DNA from: Bradyrhizobium xenonodulans | GTDB lineage: Bacteria; Pseudomonadota; Alphaproteobacteria; Rhizobiales; Xanthobacteraceae | Reading direction: 5' to 3' | Assembly (NCBI RefSeq): GCF_027594865.1 | Contig: NZ_CP089391.1 | Coordinates: 124,001-188,000 of the forward strand | Length of the DNA: 64,000 bases | Shown here: positions 17,045-26,032 of the stretch, one piece after another | Numbering within the stretch: position 1 is the first letter of the stretch | Layout of the letters: each line of letters starts with the position of its first letter | Program-made: the position numbers and the translations under genes | Notes under the pieces: model-generated | The model's database searches: none | The model's input: the letters and a program-made list of their open reading frames with translations, nothing else | Told to the model about the DNA's origin: nothing

Positions 17045-17842
17045 ATGACAAACATGCCTTTCTTCACCCGCGAGGGCGATACATTCCATCCGACGGAAGT
17101 GGCGAACGGCCCGTGGGATCCGAAATCGCTGCACGGCCGCGTCATCGTCGGCCTGCTGGGCTTCGCCATCGAGGAGCGTCATTCCGGCCCCGAATTCGTT
17201 CCGGCACGGTTCACCGTCGACATGTTTCGGTTGCCGACCATCGACAAGCCGATCGAGGTGACGACGCGGCTCGTGCGCGACGGACTACGCATCCGCGTGG
17301 TGGAAGCGGAATTCCTCTCGGGTGGCGTCAGCATGGCGCGCGCTTCTTGCCAATTGCTGCGGCGGACGCAGAATCCGGACGGCAATGTCTGGTCGCCACC
17401 GAACTGGGACGTGCCGAAACCGGCCGACATCCCGCAGCCGACCGATCCCAGGCTCGGCATGAACGGCAAATGGACGACGCGCCCCATTGTCGGCCATATG
17501 GGCTCGCTCGGGCCGAGAAAACTCTGGATGAGCGAGGTGCGCGAGCTGGTCGCGGGCGTGCCGATGACGCCGTTCGTGCATGTCGCCACCGGCGCCGATT
17601 TCGCGAGCCCGTTTGCGAACGCCGGCGACAAGGGGCTCGGCTACATCAACAGCGACGTCACGATCTATCTGCACCGTCTGCCGGTGACGAACTGGATCGG
17701 TTTCGACGTGGTGAACCACCAGGCCACCGATGGCGTCGCGATCGGCGAATGCTGGCTCTATGACGAGCAGGGACCGATCGGTACCGCCACGGTCGCCGCG
17801 CTGGCGCAGCGCAAGCCGATGGCGACCCCCTCGAAACGGTAA
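17045..17842 (+). CDS. Acyl-CoA thioesterase-like (double hotdog) protein
   Basis: The 265-residue protein resembles the thioesterase family with two hotdog domains. The N-half contains FVPARFTVDMFRLPTIDKP and a pattern typical of acyl-CoA binding (GVSMARASCQLL). The C-half contains YINSDVTIYLHRLPVTNWIG and ends with ATVAALAQRKP, as TesB-like proteins often do. Catalytic residues cannot be assigned with confidence. The true start is either this ATG or the ATG three codons later. It lies in a loose plus-strand run after queG and is convergent with an NTF2-like gene. Confidence 0.75.
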   Translation: MTNMPFFTREGDTFHPTEVANGPWDPKSLHGRVIVGLLGFAIEERHSGPEFVPARFTVDMFRLPTIDKPIEVTTRLVRDGLRIRVVEAEFLSGGVSMARASCQLLRRTQNPDGNVWSPPNWDVPKPADIPQPTDPRLGMNGKWTTRPIVGHMGSLGPRKLWMSEVRELVAGVPMTPFVHVATGADFASPFANAGDKGLGYINSDVTIYLHRLPVTNWIGFDVVNHQATDGVAIGECWLYDEQGPIGTATVAALAQRKPMATPSKR

Positions 17843-17854
17843 AGGCCTCTGCCG

Positions 17855-18322
17855 TCAGGCCAGATGCCGCTGCATCTCCGGCCGTGCCTTCAGCTCCGCG
17901 CCCTGCTTGCCGACGATCTTCGCAATCCGCTCGGGCGCAAACTTCAAATCGACGAATGCCGGCGCGGTGTTGGCAACCTCGTGATAGCTCGCGATCCTGC
18001 CGCTCTTCAGCGTCATGATCGCAACACCTTCGAACATCGCCCGCGCGCCGTTCGCTTCCGGCAAGGTCGAGCGATAGCTGAACGTGTAGCGCGCATAGAG
18101 CGTGGTGCCGTCGGTGACGGGATCGTGCATGTCCCAGCGGAAATCGGTCGCCGTGCGGTAGAACCAGTCGTCGATCATCGCGGCGATCTTTGTCCGGCCT
18201 GCAAAGGCGCCGTAGAAGACATCGTGATAGACGCCGTCCTCGGTGAAGAGATCGGCAAAGGCACGGCCGTTGCGCTGTTCGACAGCGTCGCAGAAGGCGC
18301 GCAGCATGGCGGTGGTGGGCAT
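17855..18322 (-). CDS. NTF2-like / SnoaL-type protein
   Basis: The 155-residue protein starts at MPTTAMLRAFCDAVEQRNG. It shows the NTF2-like pattern of an N-terminal helix pair with FADLFTEDGVYHDVFYGAFAG, then a curved sheet with YTFSYRSTLPEANGARAMFEGVAIM and IASYHEVANT. Such cone-shaped folds serve as isomerases, hydrolases or non-enzymatic binders, so function is open. A longer in-frame reading runs into the intergenic repeat and was rejected. It has a convergent neighbour on the right side of the window coordinates and the alpha/beta hydrolase gene upstream. Confidence 0.75.
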   Translation of the reverse strand: MPTTAMLRAFCDAVEQRNGRAFADLFTEDGVYHDVFYGAFAGRTKIAAMIDDWFYRTATDFRWDMHDPVTDGTTLYARYTFSYRSTLPEANGARAMFEGVAIMTLKSGRIASYHEVANTAPAFVDLKFAPERIAKIVGKQGAELKARPEMQRHLA

Positions 18323-18347
18323 CGGCGTTTCTCCCTCCCCATTCTCC

Positions 18348-18450
18348 GTCATGCCCCGGCGTGACCGGGGCATCCAGTACTCCGAGGCTTCTCGGTTCAA
18401 TCACGACGGCCGCGGCGTACTGGATTGCCCGCCTTCGCGGGCAATGACAG
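18348..18450. repeat. Palindromic intergenic repeat, family B
   Basis: The element begins GTCATGCCCCGGCGTGACCG and ends in CGGGCAATGACAG. Inner arms CATCCAGTAC and GTACTGGAT form an imperfect inverted repeat. It lies between two minus-strand genes. Confidence 0.7.
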
Positions 18451-18464
18451 CGAGTACGACAATT

Positions 18465-19253
18465 TCACCCGATCTCTGCCACCGCGGCAAGAATGCGGGC
18501 GATGTCCTGCGGACGCGACAGGCGGTGGTCGCCGTCCTGGATCATGGTCAGCACGACGTCGTCGGCCGGCAGGCGATGCGTCAGCGCGAACGCGTGTTGC
18601 CACGGCACGTCAGGATCCTGCGCGCCTTGCAGGATGCGCACGGGGCAGCCGAGATCGATGGCGCTGCCGAGCACGAGATGATTGCGGCCTTCCTCGATCA
18701 GGTTCCGCGTGATCGGATAGGGCGAGCCGTCGCCATATTCCGACGGCCGCAGCCAGAAGCCCTTGGTCTCGATCTCTTTCTTCACCTCGGCCGAAAAATT
18801 CTTCCACATCAGTTCTTCGGTGAAGTCGGGCGCCGGCGCGATCAGCACCAGACCTGCCAACGACGCTTGACCGGCGCGCTTCCTGATTTCGCGCGCGAGA
18901 AGCAGCGCCATCCAGCCCCCCATGGACGAGCCGATCAGGACTTGCGGGCCGTCGCAGAACCGCTCGAACACCGCCACGCTATCCTCGAGCCAGCTTCCGA
19001 TGGTTCCATCGGCGAAATCGCCGCTGGATTCGCCGTGACCGGAATAGTCGAACCGGACCACGGCGCGGCCATGGTCCCTGGCCCAGCCGTCCAGCGCCAC
19101 GGCCTTGCCGCCCTGCATGTCCGACTTGAAGCCGCCGAGCCAGACCAGCCCGGGGCCGCGCCCGGGGCGGTGGCGCACCGCGATCCTGCGTGCGGACGGG
19201 CCTTCGCCCACATCGATAAAGTCGGGCACGGCATCGGGAATTGCGTCGGTCAT
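18465..19253 (-). CDS. Alpha/beta hydrolase (ABHD10-like)
   Basis: The 262-residue protein has a canonical fold. The oxyanion region is [11 protein letters not shown], the mid-strand [13 protein letters not shown], the nucleophile elbow GSSMGG (Ser110), the acid likely Asp in GAQDPDVPW, and the histidine in QDGDHRLSR. This pattern matches the ABHD10/short esterase group that hydrolyses acyl or thioester bonds, in mammals protein S-depalmitoylation and acyl-glucuronide cleavage. The bacterial substrate is unknown. It is divergent from infC, and about 250 bp between them holds the infC leader. Confidence 0.82.
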   Translation of the reverse strand: MTDAIPDAVPDFIDVGEGPSARRIAVRHRPGRGPGLVWLGGFKSDMQGGKAVALDGWARDHGRAVVRFDYSGHGESSGDFADGTIGSWLEDSVAVFERFCDGPQVLIGSSMGGWMALLLAREIRKRAGQASLAGLVLIAPAPDFTEELMWKNFSAEVKKEIETKGFWLRPSEYGDGSPYPITRNLIEEGRNHLVLGSAIDLGCPVRILQGAQDPDVPWQHAFALTHRLPADDVVLTMIQDGDHRLSRPQDIARILAAVAEIG

Positions 19254-19327
19254 GGAACGTTTGCTCTGGCTGTGCGGTTTGAACTGTCTAGGCCCCGAGT
19301 GCAGCAGGCTTAACCCCTGCCGGCATT

Positions 19328-19454
19328 GTCCCTTTGGGACGCTTGCGGAACATACGCAAGGTGTCTATGTCCCTCAGCGTGCCGTTGGGCGTGACCAGAA
19401 TGCCTCGCATTTGAGGCAATTCGCCCATCGCATGAGCGAATTGCTTGCCGGCAA
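19328..19454 (+). promoter_or_regulatory. Structured leader of infC with consecutive hairpins
   Basis: Within 130 bases there are five inverted repeats: GTCCC/GGGAC (19328-19340), CTTGCG/CGCAAG (19342-19360), TGCCTC/GAGGCA (19401-19418), AATTCGC/GCGAATT (19418-19442) and TTGCC/GGCAA (19445-19454). The two middle ones share one base. The series ends 52 bases before the AUU start. A regulatory 5' UTR is likely, and the mechanism is not shown. Confidence 0.5.
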
Positions 19455-19506
19455 ACGTATCTTCCTGCAAAATAGCCGTCTCTTTCACAACCTTGGAGAA
19501 CCACCC

Positions 19507-20046
19507 ATTCGCCGTCCCAATAAAGCCCCGCCCGTTGCCAGCAAAGACGGGCCGCGCATCAATGATGATATTCGCAATGCGCAGATCCAGCTGATCGATC
19601 AGACCGGTGACAACAAAGGCACCGTCGAAACCGTCATGGCCATCCGCATGGCTCAGGAAGCCGGCATGGATCTGGTCGAGATCTCGCCGAACGTCAGCCC
19701 TCCCGTCTGCAAGATCATGGACTACGGGAAGTACAAATATTCGGCACAGAAGAAAGCCGCCGAAGCCCGCAAGCGGCAGAAGATCGTCGAGATCAAGGAG
19801 ATCAAGCTCCGCCCGATGATCGACGATCATGATTACGACGTGAAGATGCGCGCGATGCAGCGGTTCTTCGAAGAGGGCGACAAGGTCAAGATCACGCTGC
19901 GCTATCGCGGCCGCGAAATGGCGCACCAGGAGATCGGCACCAAGCTTCTCGACAAGATCAAGACCGACGTCGCCGAGCTTGCCAAGGTCGAGCAGGACGC
20001 ACGGTTCGAAGGTCGCCAGGTCGTCATGGTGCTGGCGCCGCGCTGA
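19507..20046 (+). CDS. infC: Translation initiation factor IF-3 with AUU start codon
   Basis: IF3 binds the 30S subunit, blocks premature 50S joining and checks the start codon. The 179-residue product begins at an ATT codon ([20 protein letters not shown]), with GGAGA six to ten bases before it. No ATG or GTG near this position gives an IF3-like N-terminus. An AUU start is the known basis of infC autocontrol in enterobacteria: high IF3 rejects the non-standard codon. N- and C-domains are recognisable from [33 protein letters not shown] and [19 protein letters not shown] strong terminator follows, so infC is separate from rpmI-rplT. Confidence 0.95.
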   Translation: MRRPNKAPPVASKDGPRINDDIRNAQIQLIDQTGDNKGTVETVMAIRMAQEAGMDLVEISPNVSPPVCKIMDYGKYKYSAQKKAAEARKRQKIVEIKEIKLRPMIDDHDYDVKMRAMQRFFEEGDKVKITLRYRGREMAHQEIGTKLLDKIKTDVAELAKVEQDARFEGRQVVMVLAPR

Positions 20047-20073
20047 CGCCGGCTTTTCAGGACTGAAAGTTCA

Positions 20074-20111
20074 ACGGCTCGTCGGGATCTCCGGCGGGCC
20101 GTTTTGTTTTT
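20074..20111 (+). terminator. Rho-independent terminator of infC
   Basis: A 12-bp stem with two G-T pairs (20074-20085 with 20091-20102) and loop GATCT is followed by TTTTGTTTTT. It begins 28 bases after the infC stop. Confidence 0.93.
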
Positions 20112-20238
20112 CCCTCTCCCGCTTGCGGGAGAGGGTGGCGCGAAGCGCCGGGTGAGGGCTTTCTCCTCTTGGGGGCGTCGTCGTGGAGACACCCTTTCCC
20201 CGGCCCTCCCCCGCAGGCGGAGGAGGGAGCACACCGTC
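20112..20238. repeat. Palindromic intergenic repeat, family A copy 2
   Basis: It opens with the perfect palindrome CCCTCTCCCGC / GCGGGAGAGGG around TT. GGGTGAGGGCTTTCTCCT follows, and it closes with GAGGGAGCACACCGTC, matching the element at 11831-11957 over its whole layout. It starts one base after the infC terminator T-run. Confidence 0.85.
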
Positions 20239-20245
20239 TTCCTGG

Positions 20246-20662
20246 CTAGGTCCTTGTCGCCTGCCAAGTGCCGCTGCACGGGTCGCCGGAGATGATGCCT
20301 CGCCACGAGCCGGCGCCGGCCACGCCGGCAAGCCGGCCACCGCCGGCGGCATGGGACGCGCCGACCGAGACCTGCACCGCGACGGCGCCGCCGCGATTGA
20401 CGGTGCCGGAGACCCGGCCGCCGCCGGCGGACGACACCCGGCGGCCGTTGACCGTGAAGGGGACGCTGTAGCCCGAACTGCAATTGCCACGGGTGGTGGC
20501 GAAAGTGACGTTCCAGATACCGTCATAGCTGCCGACACGGGCCTCGGCGGCCTGTGGCAGCGCGGCCGTGGCGAGCACGGCCAGGGGCGTCAACAAGAGC
20601 GCCAGATGGCGCGGACGGGCAAAATCAGTCAGAGAGGAAAGCGATCGGGAAAAATGGGCCAT
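20246..20662 (-). CDS. Secreted protein of unknown function
   Basis: The 138-residue protein starts at MAHFSRSLSS and carries an export signal ending near LPQAAEA (about residue 42). The mature part has YDGIWNVTFATTRGNCSSGY and ends GDPCSGTWQATRT, with two cysteines that could pair. The middle is very rich in Gly, Ala and Val. The pattern of a small beta-barrel opening with DGxW is shared by many rhizobial secreted proteins, but I know no function. It lies antisense between infC and rpmI, splitting the usual infC-rpmI-rplT operon. Confidence 0.72.
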   Translation of the reverse strand: MAHFSRSLSSLTDFARPRHLALLLTPLAVLATAALPQAAEARVGSYDGIWNVTFATTRGNCSSGYSVPFTVNGRRVSSAGGGRVSGTVNRGGAVAVQVSVGASHAAGGGRLAGVAGAGSWRGIISGDPCSGTWQATRT

Positions 20663-20892
20663 TTTGGTCCTGCTCCAGACGACACGACTTGGACATATGG
20701 GTGTCAATTCCCGATAGTCGCCGAGCCGGTTCCGGCGGTTCATCGTTGCCAATTCGCCCGTCCTCTGTCATAAGCCCAGCCTTCATCGCCCGGCTGATTA
20801 AGGGCTGCCGTGGCGGTGTCTCGTGCGGGTTTTGCGCTTGTTCGTAAAAACCTGAGCACAATCAACGCTCTAACGAGCATTTTAGACGGCCA

Positions 20893-20910
20893 GCCGCCTT
20901 CGCGGGCGGC
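20893..20910 (+). promoter_or_regulatory. Leader hairpin before rpmI
   Basis: GCCGCC pairs with GGCGGC around TTCGCG, and a weaker outer GGCC/GGCC pair flanks it. The hairpin ends 28 bases before the rpmI ATG, just ahead of the ribosome site AGGAGAG. L20 leaders control this operon in other bacteria, but I cannot show that structure here. Confidence 0.4.
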
Positions 20911-20937
20911 ATTCTGTTGTGGCCATAGGAGAGCAAA

Positions 20938-21138
20938 ATGCCCAAGCTGAAGACCAAATCGGGCGCTAAAAAGCGCTTCAAGGTGACTGCCACCGGCAAA
21001 GTGATGTTCGCTCATCGCAGCAAGCGTCACGGCATGATCAAGCGGACGAAGAAGCAGATCCGTCAACTGCGCGGCACCGCGGTGCTGTTCAAGACCGACG
21101 GCGACAACGTCAAGAAGTACTTCTTGCCGAACGCCTGA
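20938..21138 (+). CDS. rpmI: 50S ribosomal protein L35
   Basis: The 66-residue basic protein begins [20 protein letters not shown] and contains [20 protein letters not shown], the L35 signature, at the normal length. It binds 23S rRNA in the large subunit. AGGAGAG precedes the ATG at good spacing. rplT follows after 80 bp on the same strand, and the two are normally cotranscribed. Confidence 0.98.
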   Translation: MPKLKTKSGAKKRFKVTATGKVMFAHRSKRHGMIKRTKKQIRQLRGTAVLFKTDGDNVKKYFLPNA

Positions 21139-21218
21139 TCGCGTCCACGATCATTGCCATCTCCGCCGCACCTGGTGCGGCGATCCGAAAACCAAGTCAT
21201 CTCTGAAGGATATTTGTC

Positions 21219-21578
21219 ATGTCTCGCGTCAAACGCGGTGTGACCGCCCACGCCAAGCACAAGAAAGTCTACAAGGCCGCCAAGGGCTTCTATGGCCGCC
21301 GCAAGAACACCATCCGCGCCGCCAAGCCGGCCGTCGAGAAGGCCCAGCAGTACGCCTTCCGCGACCGCAAGCGTAAGAAGCGGACGTTCCGCGCGCTCTG
21401 GATCCAGCGCATCAACGCTGCCGTCCGTCCGTTCGGCCTGACCTACAGCCGATTTATCGACGGCATGGCCAAGTCCGGGATCACCGTGGACCGCAAGGTG
21501 CTGTCGGATCTCGCCATCAGCGAGCCCGCGGCGTTCCAGGCGATCGCCGAGAAGGCCAAGGCCGCTCTGGCTGCCTGA
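21219..21578 (+). CDS. rplT: 50S ribosomal protein L20
   Basis: The 119-residue protein starts [20 protein letters not shown]. It carries the L20 signature in the [19 protein letters not shown] and [20 protein letters not shown] regions. L20 is needed early in 50S assembly. The ribosome site GAAGGA precedes it. A GGCCGGC/GCCGGCC stem lies 17 bases after the stop, overlapping the end of the convergent gene, and may end transcription in both directions although no T-run follows. Confidence 0.98.
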   Translation: MSRVKRGVTAHAKHKKVYKAAKGFYGRRKNTIRAAKPAVEKAQQYAFRDRKRKKRTFRALWIQRINAAVRPFGLTYSRFIDGMAKSGITVDRKVLSDLAISEPAAFQAIAEKAKAALAA

Positions 21579-21589
21579 GCAGTGCCGCG

Positions 21590-21997
21590 CTAACGGCCGG
21601 CGCCGCCGGCCTGCAGCACGCGTCGCGAGTAACGCTGGGCGACCTCCGCCCGGCAGAAGGCTGTTGCCGAAATATACATGGTGCCGGACCTGTTCCGGTA
21701 TTTCCGGTCGCAGATCCCCAACTCGCGCTGATAGCTGAGCTTTTGCGACGGCTTCGCCTGGCCGATAAAATCGGCCTCGCACTTCTTCTCGGCGACCTCC
21801 CCGAACTGCACGTCGCCGCTGGCGCCGTAGGCACAGGCCTCGAACAGCTTCATGGCACGGTCGCAGCTCGGCGCCGCGTTCAGGGCGGCGATGATGTCGC
21901 CCATCGAATTGGATGTGGCCGGGCATTCCTCGGCCGCATGAGCCACGCTTCCCAAGAGCACCATGGCAAGGCCGGCCAGCCAGGATCGCAAACGCAT
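21590..21997 (-). CDS. Secreted cysteine-rich protein, LprI-like
   Basis: The 135-residue product has a signal peptide of about 22 residues (MRLRSWLAGLAMVLLGSVAHA) and six cysteines (25, 45, 55, 73, 96, 115), enough for three disulfides. CDRAMKLFEACAYGASGDVQ and CEADFIGQ recall the LprI/DUF1311 group, which includes lysozyme inhibitors, but similarity is weak. GAAGGA lies at good spacing before the ATG. It is convergent with rplT and divergent from pheS. Confidence 0.7.
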   Translation of the reverse strand: MRLRSWLAGLAMVLLGSVAHAAEECPATSNSMGDIIAALNAAPSCDRAMKLFEACAYGASGDVQFGEVAEKKCEADFIGQAKPSQKLSYQRELGICDRKYRNRSGTMYISATAFCRAEVAQRYSRRVLQAGGAGR

Positions 21998-22071
21998 CGT
22001 CCCTTCCTTCGACTGGTTGGTGCCAGCCATGCCTTTACGGTTCAAATGCCTCGCATTTACGACGGCCATTC

Positions 22072-22117
22072 GGCTTGACGTTAAGCCCCGGCTGCGGCCA
22101 CAACCCGGCAGCCTTTT
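22072..22117 (+). terminator. Candidate attenuator hairpins upstream of pheS
   Basis: GGCTT/AAGCC (22072-22087) is followed by GGCTGC/GCAGCC (22090-22113) with a 12-base loop and TTTT. The second structure ends 21 bases before the pheS start and has terminator form. An upstream reading of 33 codons starting at 22029 contains only two Phe codons, so a classical Phe leader peptide is not supported. Confidence 0.4.
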
Positions 22118-22138
22118 GCAAGTTTGAGGGATCCGACC

Positions 22139-23221
22139 GTGTCCGACCTCGCCAGCCTCGTCCAATCCATCCTCGCAGAGATCGCCGCCGCCGGCGACGA
22201 AGCGGCCCTCGAAGCCGTCCGCGTTGCCTCGCTCGGCAAGAAGGGCTCGATCTCGGCCTTGCTTGCGACGCTCGGCAAGATGTCGCCGGACGAGCGCAAG
22301 ACGCAAGGCGCCGCGATCAACCAGGCCAAGGACGAGGTCACCCAGGCGCTCGCCGCACGGCGCGACGTGCTGAAGTCGGCGGCGCTCGACGCGCGGCTGG
22401 CATCGGAAACCATCGACGTGACGCTGCCGCTGCGCGAGGCTCCTGCCGAGGCCGGCCGCATCCATCCCTTGAGCCAGGTCTGGGACGAGCTGACCACGAT
22501 CTTCGCCGACATGGGATTCTCGGTCGCCGAAGGTCCCGATATCGAGACCGACGACTACAACTTCACCAAGCTGAATTTCCCGGAAGGCCATCCGGCGCGC
22601 GAGATGCACGACACGTTCTTCTTCCATCCGAAGGAGGACGGCTCGCGCATGCTGCTGCGGACCCATACCTCGCCGGTGCAGGTGCGCACCATGCTGAGCC
22701 AGAAGCCGCCGATCCGCGTGATCTGCCCCGGCCGAACCTACCGCATCGATTCGGACGCGACCCACACGCCGCAATTCCATCAGGTCGAAGGCCTCGTCAT
22801 CGACAAGCATTCGCATCTCGGCCACCTCAAATGGATCCTGCACGAGTTCTGCAAGGCGTTCTTCGAGGTCGACCACATCAACATGCGCTTCCGCCCGTCG
22901 TTCTTCCCGTTCACCGAGCCGTCGCTGGAAGTCGACATCCAGTGCCGCCGCGGCAAGGACGAGATTCGCTTCGGCGAAGGCGAGGACTGGCTCGAGATTT
23001 TGGGCTGCGGCATGGTGCATCCGAACGTGCTGCGCGCCTGCGGCATCGACCCCGACGAGTACCAGGGCTTTGCCTGGGGCATGGGCATCGATCGCATCGC
23101 CATGCTGAAATACGGCATCGCCGATCTGCGCCAGTTGTTCGACAGCGACGTGCGCTGGCTGTCCCATTACGGCTTCAAGCCGCTCGAAGTGCCGACGCTT
23201 GCGGGAGGACTGAGCTCGTGA
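22139..23221 (+). CDS. pheS: Phenylalanyl-tRNA synthetase alpha subunit
   Basis: The 360-residue subunit starts with GTG ([15 protein letters not shown]), with GAGGGA upstream. A TTG five codons earlier gives no extra homology. The N-terminal coiled coil (about 1-90) is followed by the class II catalytic core: motif 2 region [15 protein letters not shown] and [23 protein letters not shown], and motif 3 [14 protein letters not shown]. It forms the alpha2beta2 enzyme with pheT, charging tRNA-Phe. Its TGA overlaps the GTG of an ASCH-domain gene lying between pheS and pheT. Confidence 0.97.
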   Translation: MSDLASLVQSILAEIAAAGDEAALEAVRVASLGKKGSISALLATLGKMSPDERKTQGAAINQAKDEVTQALAARRDVLKSAALDARLASETIDVTLPLREAPAEAGRIHPLSQVWDELTTIFADMGFSVAEGPDIETDDYNFTKLNFPEGHPAREMHDTFFFHPKEDGSRMLLRTHTSPVQVRTMLSQKPPIRVICPGRTYRIDSDATHTPQFHQVEGLVIDKHSHLGHLKWILHEFCKAFFEVDHINMRFRPSFFPFTEPSLEVDIQCRRGKDEIRFGEGEDWLEILGCGMVHPNVLRACGIDPDEYQGFAWGMGIDRIAMLKYGIADLRQLFDSDVRWLSHYGFKPLEVPTLAGGLSS

Positions 23222-23613
23222 ATCTGAGCGCCGTCCCAGAGCAATATCGCGGCCTGCGGTCGTTCGCCTTCGGCGACGGACCGGCTCTGGCCGACGAGTT
23301 GCTCGATCTCGTGATCCGGGGCGTCAAGACCGCGACATGCAGCACCGAGGACGAGCCCAACACCTCGACGCCGGGCGAACGCTGGATCGTGCTCGACGGA
23401 CGCGGAGAGCCACGCTGCATCATCGAGACCACCGAGGTGAGCTATCGCCGCTTCGGCGACGTCGATGCGGCCTTTGCCTTCGACGAAGGCGAAGGTGATC
23501 GCAGTCTCGACTACTGGCGCAGCGCACACCGCAACTATTTCGGTCGGCAAGGCAAGTTTCGCGAAGACATGATGCTCATGTGCGAACGCTTTCGCCTGAT
23601 CGAGGCTTTCTAG
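23218..23613 (+). CDS. ASCH-domain protein coupled between pheS and pheT
   Basis: The 131-residue protein starts with a GTG sharing four bases with the pheS stop (GTGA). The ASCH fold is recognised from [18 protein letters not shown], the GxKTxT loop, and [28 protein letters not shown] proteins are PUA-like RNA or nucleoside binders; E. coli YqfB, a family member, hydrolyses N4-acetylcytidine. Ten bases separate it from pheT, so all three genes should be one transcript. A role in tRNA or nucleoside handling is inferred from context. Confidence 0.8.
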   Translation: MNLSAVPEQYRGLRSFAFGDGPALADELLDLVIRGVKTATCSTEDEPNTSTPGERWIVLDGRGEPRCIIETTEVSYRRFGDVDAAFAFDEGEGDRSLDYWRSAHRNYFGRQGKFREDMMLMCERFRLIEAF

Positions 23614-23623
23614 GAACGGCACC

Positions 23624-26032
23624 ATGAAATTCACGCTCTCCTGGCTGAAGGATCATCTCGACACCGACGAGCCGCTCGACAGGCTCGCCGAGAAGCTCAC
23701 CATGATCGGGCTCGAGGTCGAGAACATCGAGGACAAGGCGAAGGCGCTGAAGCCGTTCACCATCGCCAAGGTGATCTCGGCCGAGCAGCATCCGAACGCC
23801 GATCGCCTGCGCGTCTGCATGGTCGACACCGGCGACGGCGGCGCACCCGTGCAGGTGGTGTGCGGTGCGCCGAATGCGCGCGCCGGACTCGTCAGCGTGT
23901 TCTCGCCGCCCGGCACCTACATTCCCGGCAAGGACATCACGCTGGGCGTCGGCACCATTCGCGGCGTCGAGAGCCGCGGCATGCTGTGCTCGGCGGCCGA
24001 GCTTCAGTTCTCCAACGACCATGACGGCATCATGGAATTGCCGGCGGACGCGCCGATCGGTGCGGGTTACGCCGAATGGGCCGCGCTCGGCGATCCCGTG
24101 GTCGAGATCAATCTGACACCGAACCGGCAGGACTGCACCGGCGTGCACGGCATCGCGCGCGATCTCGCTGCCGCCGACATGGGCAAGTTCAAGGACCCCA
24201 CCATCAAGCCGATCAAGGGCGAATTCCCCTGTCCCGTGAAGGTGACGGTCGAGGACGCCGCGCTGTGCCCGGGCTTCGCGCTCCGCCTCGTGCGCGGCGT
24301 CAAGAACGGGCCGTCGCCGGAATGGCTGCAGAAGCGGCTGACCGCGATCGGGCTGCGCCCGATCAACGCGCTGGTCGACATCACCAACTTCATGACCTAC
24401 GACCGCGCACGCCCGCTGCACGTGTTCGACGCGAAGAAGGTCAAGGGCAATCTCGTCGTCCGCCGCGCGCGCGACGGCGAGACGCTGCTCGCGCTCGACG
24501 GCCGCACCTACAATCTCGACGCCTACGTCTGCGTGATCGCGGACGAGCACGGCGTCGAATCGCTCGCCGGCATCATGGGCGGCGAAGCCTCGGGCTGCGA
24601 CGAGAGCACCACCGACGTGCTGATCGAATCGGCACTGTGGAACGAGATCAACATCGCCCAGACCGGCCGCAAGCTCGGCATCAATTCGGATGCGCGCTAT
24701 CGCTTCGAGCGCGGCGTCGATCCGGCCTTCATGGTGCCCGGGCTCGAGCTCGCGACCAAGCTGGTGATGGAGATGTGCGGCGGCGCGCCGTCCGAGACCG
24801 TCGTGGTCGGCAAGGCCTTTGGCGACGACCGCGTGATCGATTTCCCGATCACTGAGGTCAAGCGTCTGTCCGGCATCGAGGTACCGCAAGCGGAGATGAA
24901 GCGCATCCTGAGCCACCTCGGCTTCATGATGGCGGGCCCCGGCCCGGTCGTGAAGGTCGCGGTACCGTCCTGGCGCACCGACGTGCACGGCAAGGCCGAC
25001 ATCGTCGAGGAGATCGTGCGCATCTTCGGCGTCGACAAGGTGCCGATGACGCCGTTCGAGCGCGGCGAGGACGCACGCAAGTCCGTGCTGACGCCGCTCC
25101 AGCTCCGTACCCGCCGCGCCAGGCGTGCGCTCGCGGGCCGCGGCATCATCGAAGCGGTGACGTGGTCATTCATCACCAAGTCAGCGGCCGAGTTGTTCGG
25201 CGGCGGCCAGCGTGAGCTCGAAGTGGCCAATCCGATCGCGTCGGATCTCTCCGACATGCGCCCGACCCTGCTGGCGGGCCTGATCGCAGCGGCGCAGGCC
25301 AATGCCGATCGCGGCTTTGGCGACGTCGCACTGTTCGAGGTCGGCCAGATCTTCAAGGGTGATCGTCCGCAGGATCAGTTCATGGCGGCCAGCGGCGTGC
25401 GCCGCGGCTTTGCTTCCTCCGAAGGTCTCGGCCGGCATTGGACGGGCTCGACGCAGGCCGACGTCTTCGACGCCAAGGCGGATGCGCTGGCCGTGCTGGC
25501 TGCTGCCGGCGCGCCGATGCAGGCGCTGCAGATCGTCGCGGGCGGCCCGAAATGGCTGCATCCCGGACGGTCCGGCACGATCCAGATCGGGCCCCAGAAC
25601 GTGCTCGGCCATTTCGGCGAAATGCATCCCCGCGCGCTCGAGGCGCTCGGCGCCGACGGTCCGTTGATGGTGTTCGAGGTGATCCTCGACCGCATCCCCG
25701 AGGCGAAAAAGAAGCCGACCCGCGCCAAGCCCGTGATCGAGCTGTCGGCATTCCAGCCCGTGTCGCGCGACTTCGCCTTCATCGTCGACCGCGCCGTGAA
25801 GGCCGGCGACATCGTCCGCGCCGCGCAGAGCGTCGACAAGAAGCTGATCACCGGCGTGAACGTCTTCGACGTCTACGAAGGCAAGGGCATCGATGACGGC
25901 AAGAAGTCGATCGCGATCGCGGTGACGATCCAGCCGCGCGAGAAGACGCTGACCGATCAGGAGATCGAGGCCGTCGCCGCGAAGATCGTGGCGGAGGTGA
26001 CGAAGAAGACCGGCGGCACGTTGCGGGGATGA
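23624..26032 (+). CDS. pheT: Phenylalanyl-tRNA synthetase beta subunit
   Basis: The 802-residue subunit has the full domain series. It begins with an N-terminal [20 protein letters not shown] segment and continues with the EMAP-like tRNA-binding domain (about 40-150: [25 protein letters not shown]). Next come the B3/B4 editing region (about 210-390), the B5 domain and the catalytic-like core. It ends with a ferredoxin-fold anticodon-binding domain (about 709-802, [21 protein letters not shown]). Length is normal. Its stop overlaps the next ATG as ATGA. Confidence 0.97.
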   Translation: MKFTLSWLKDHLDTDEPLDRLAEKLTMIGLEVENIEDKAKALKPFTIAKVISAEQHPNADRLRVCMVDTGDGGAPVQVVCGAPNARAGLVSVFSPPGTYIPGKDITLGVGTIRGVESRGMLCSAAELQFSNDHDGIMELPADAPIGAGYAEWAALGDPVVEINLTPNRQDCTGVHGIARDLAAADMGKFKDPTIKPIKGEFPCPVKVTVEDAALCPGFALRLVRGVKNGPSPEWLQKRLTAIGLRPINALVDITNFMTYDRARPLHVFDAKKVKGNLVVRRARDGETLLALDGRTYNLDAYVCVIADEHGVESLAGIMGGEASGCDESTTDVLIESALWNEINIAQTGRKLGINSDARYRFERGVDPAFMVPGLELATKLVMEMCGGAPSETVVVGKAFGDDRVIDFPITEVKRLSGIEVPQAEMKRILSHLGFMMAGPGPVVKVAVPSWRTDVHGKADIVEEIVRIFGVDKVPMTPFERGEDARKSVLTPLQLRTRRARRALAGRGIIEAVTWSFITKSAAELFGGGQRELEVANPIASDLSDMRPTLLAGLIAAAQANADRGFGDVALFEVGQIFKGDRPQDQFMAASGVRRGFASSEGLGRHWTGSTQADVFDAKADALAVLAAAGAPMQALQIVAGGPKWLHPGRSGTIQIGPQNVLGHFGEMHPRALEALGADGPLMVFEVILDRIPEAKKKPTRAKPVIELSAFQPVSRDFAFIVDRAVKAGDIVRAAQSVDKKLITGVNVFDVYEGKGIDDGKKSIAIAVTIQPREKTLTDQEIEAVAAKIVAEVTKKTGGTLRG

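Noticed and set aside
22029..22127. Phe leader peptide before pheS
   Set aside because: Only two scattered Phe codons and no good ribosome site.
23576..24988. 470-codon minus-strand reading opposite pheT
   Set aside because: Antisense artefact of high GC with no domains.
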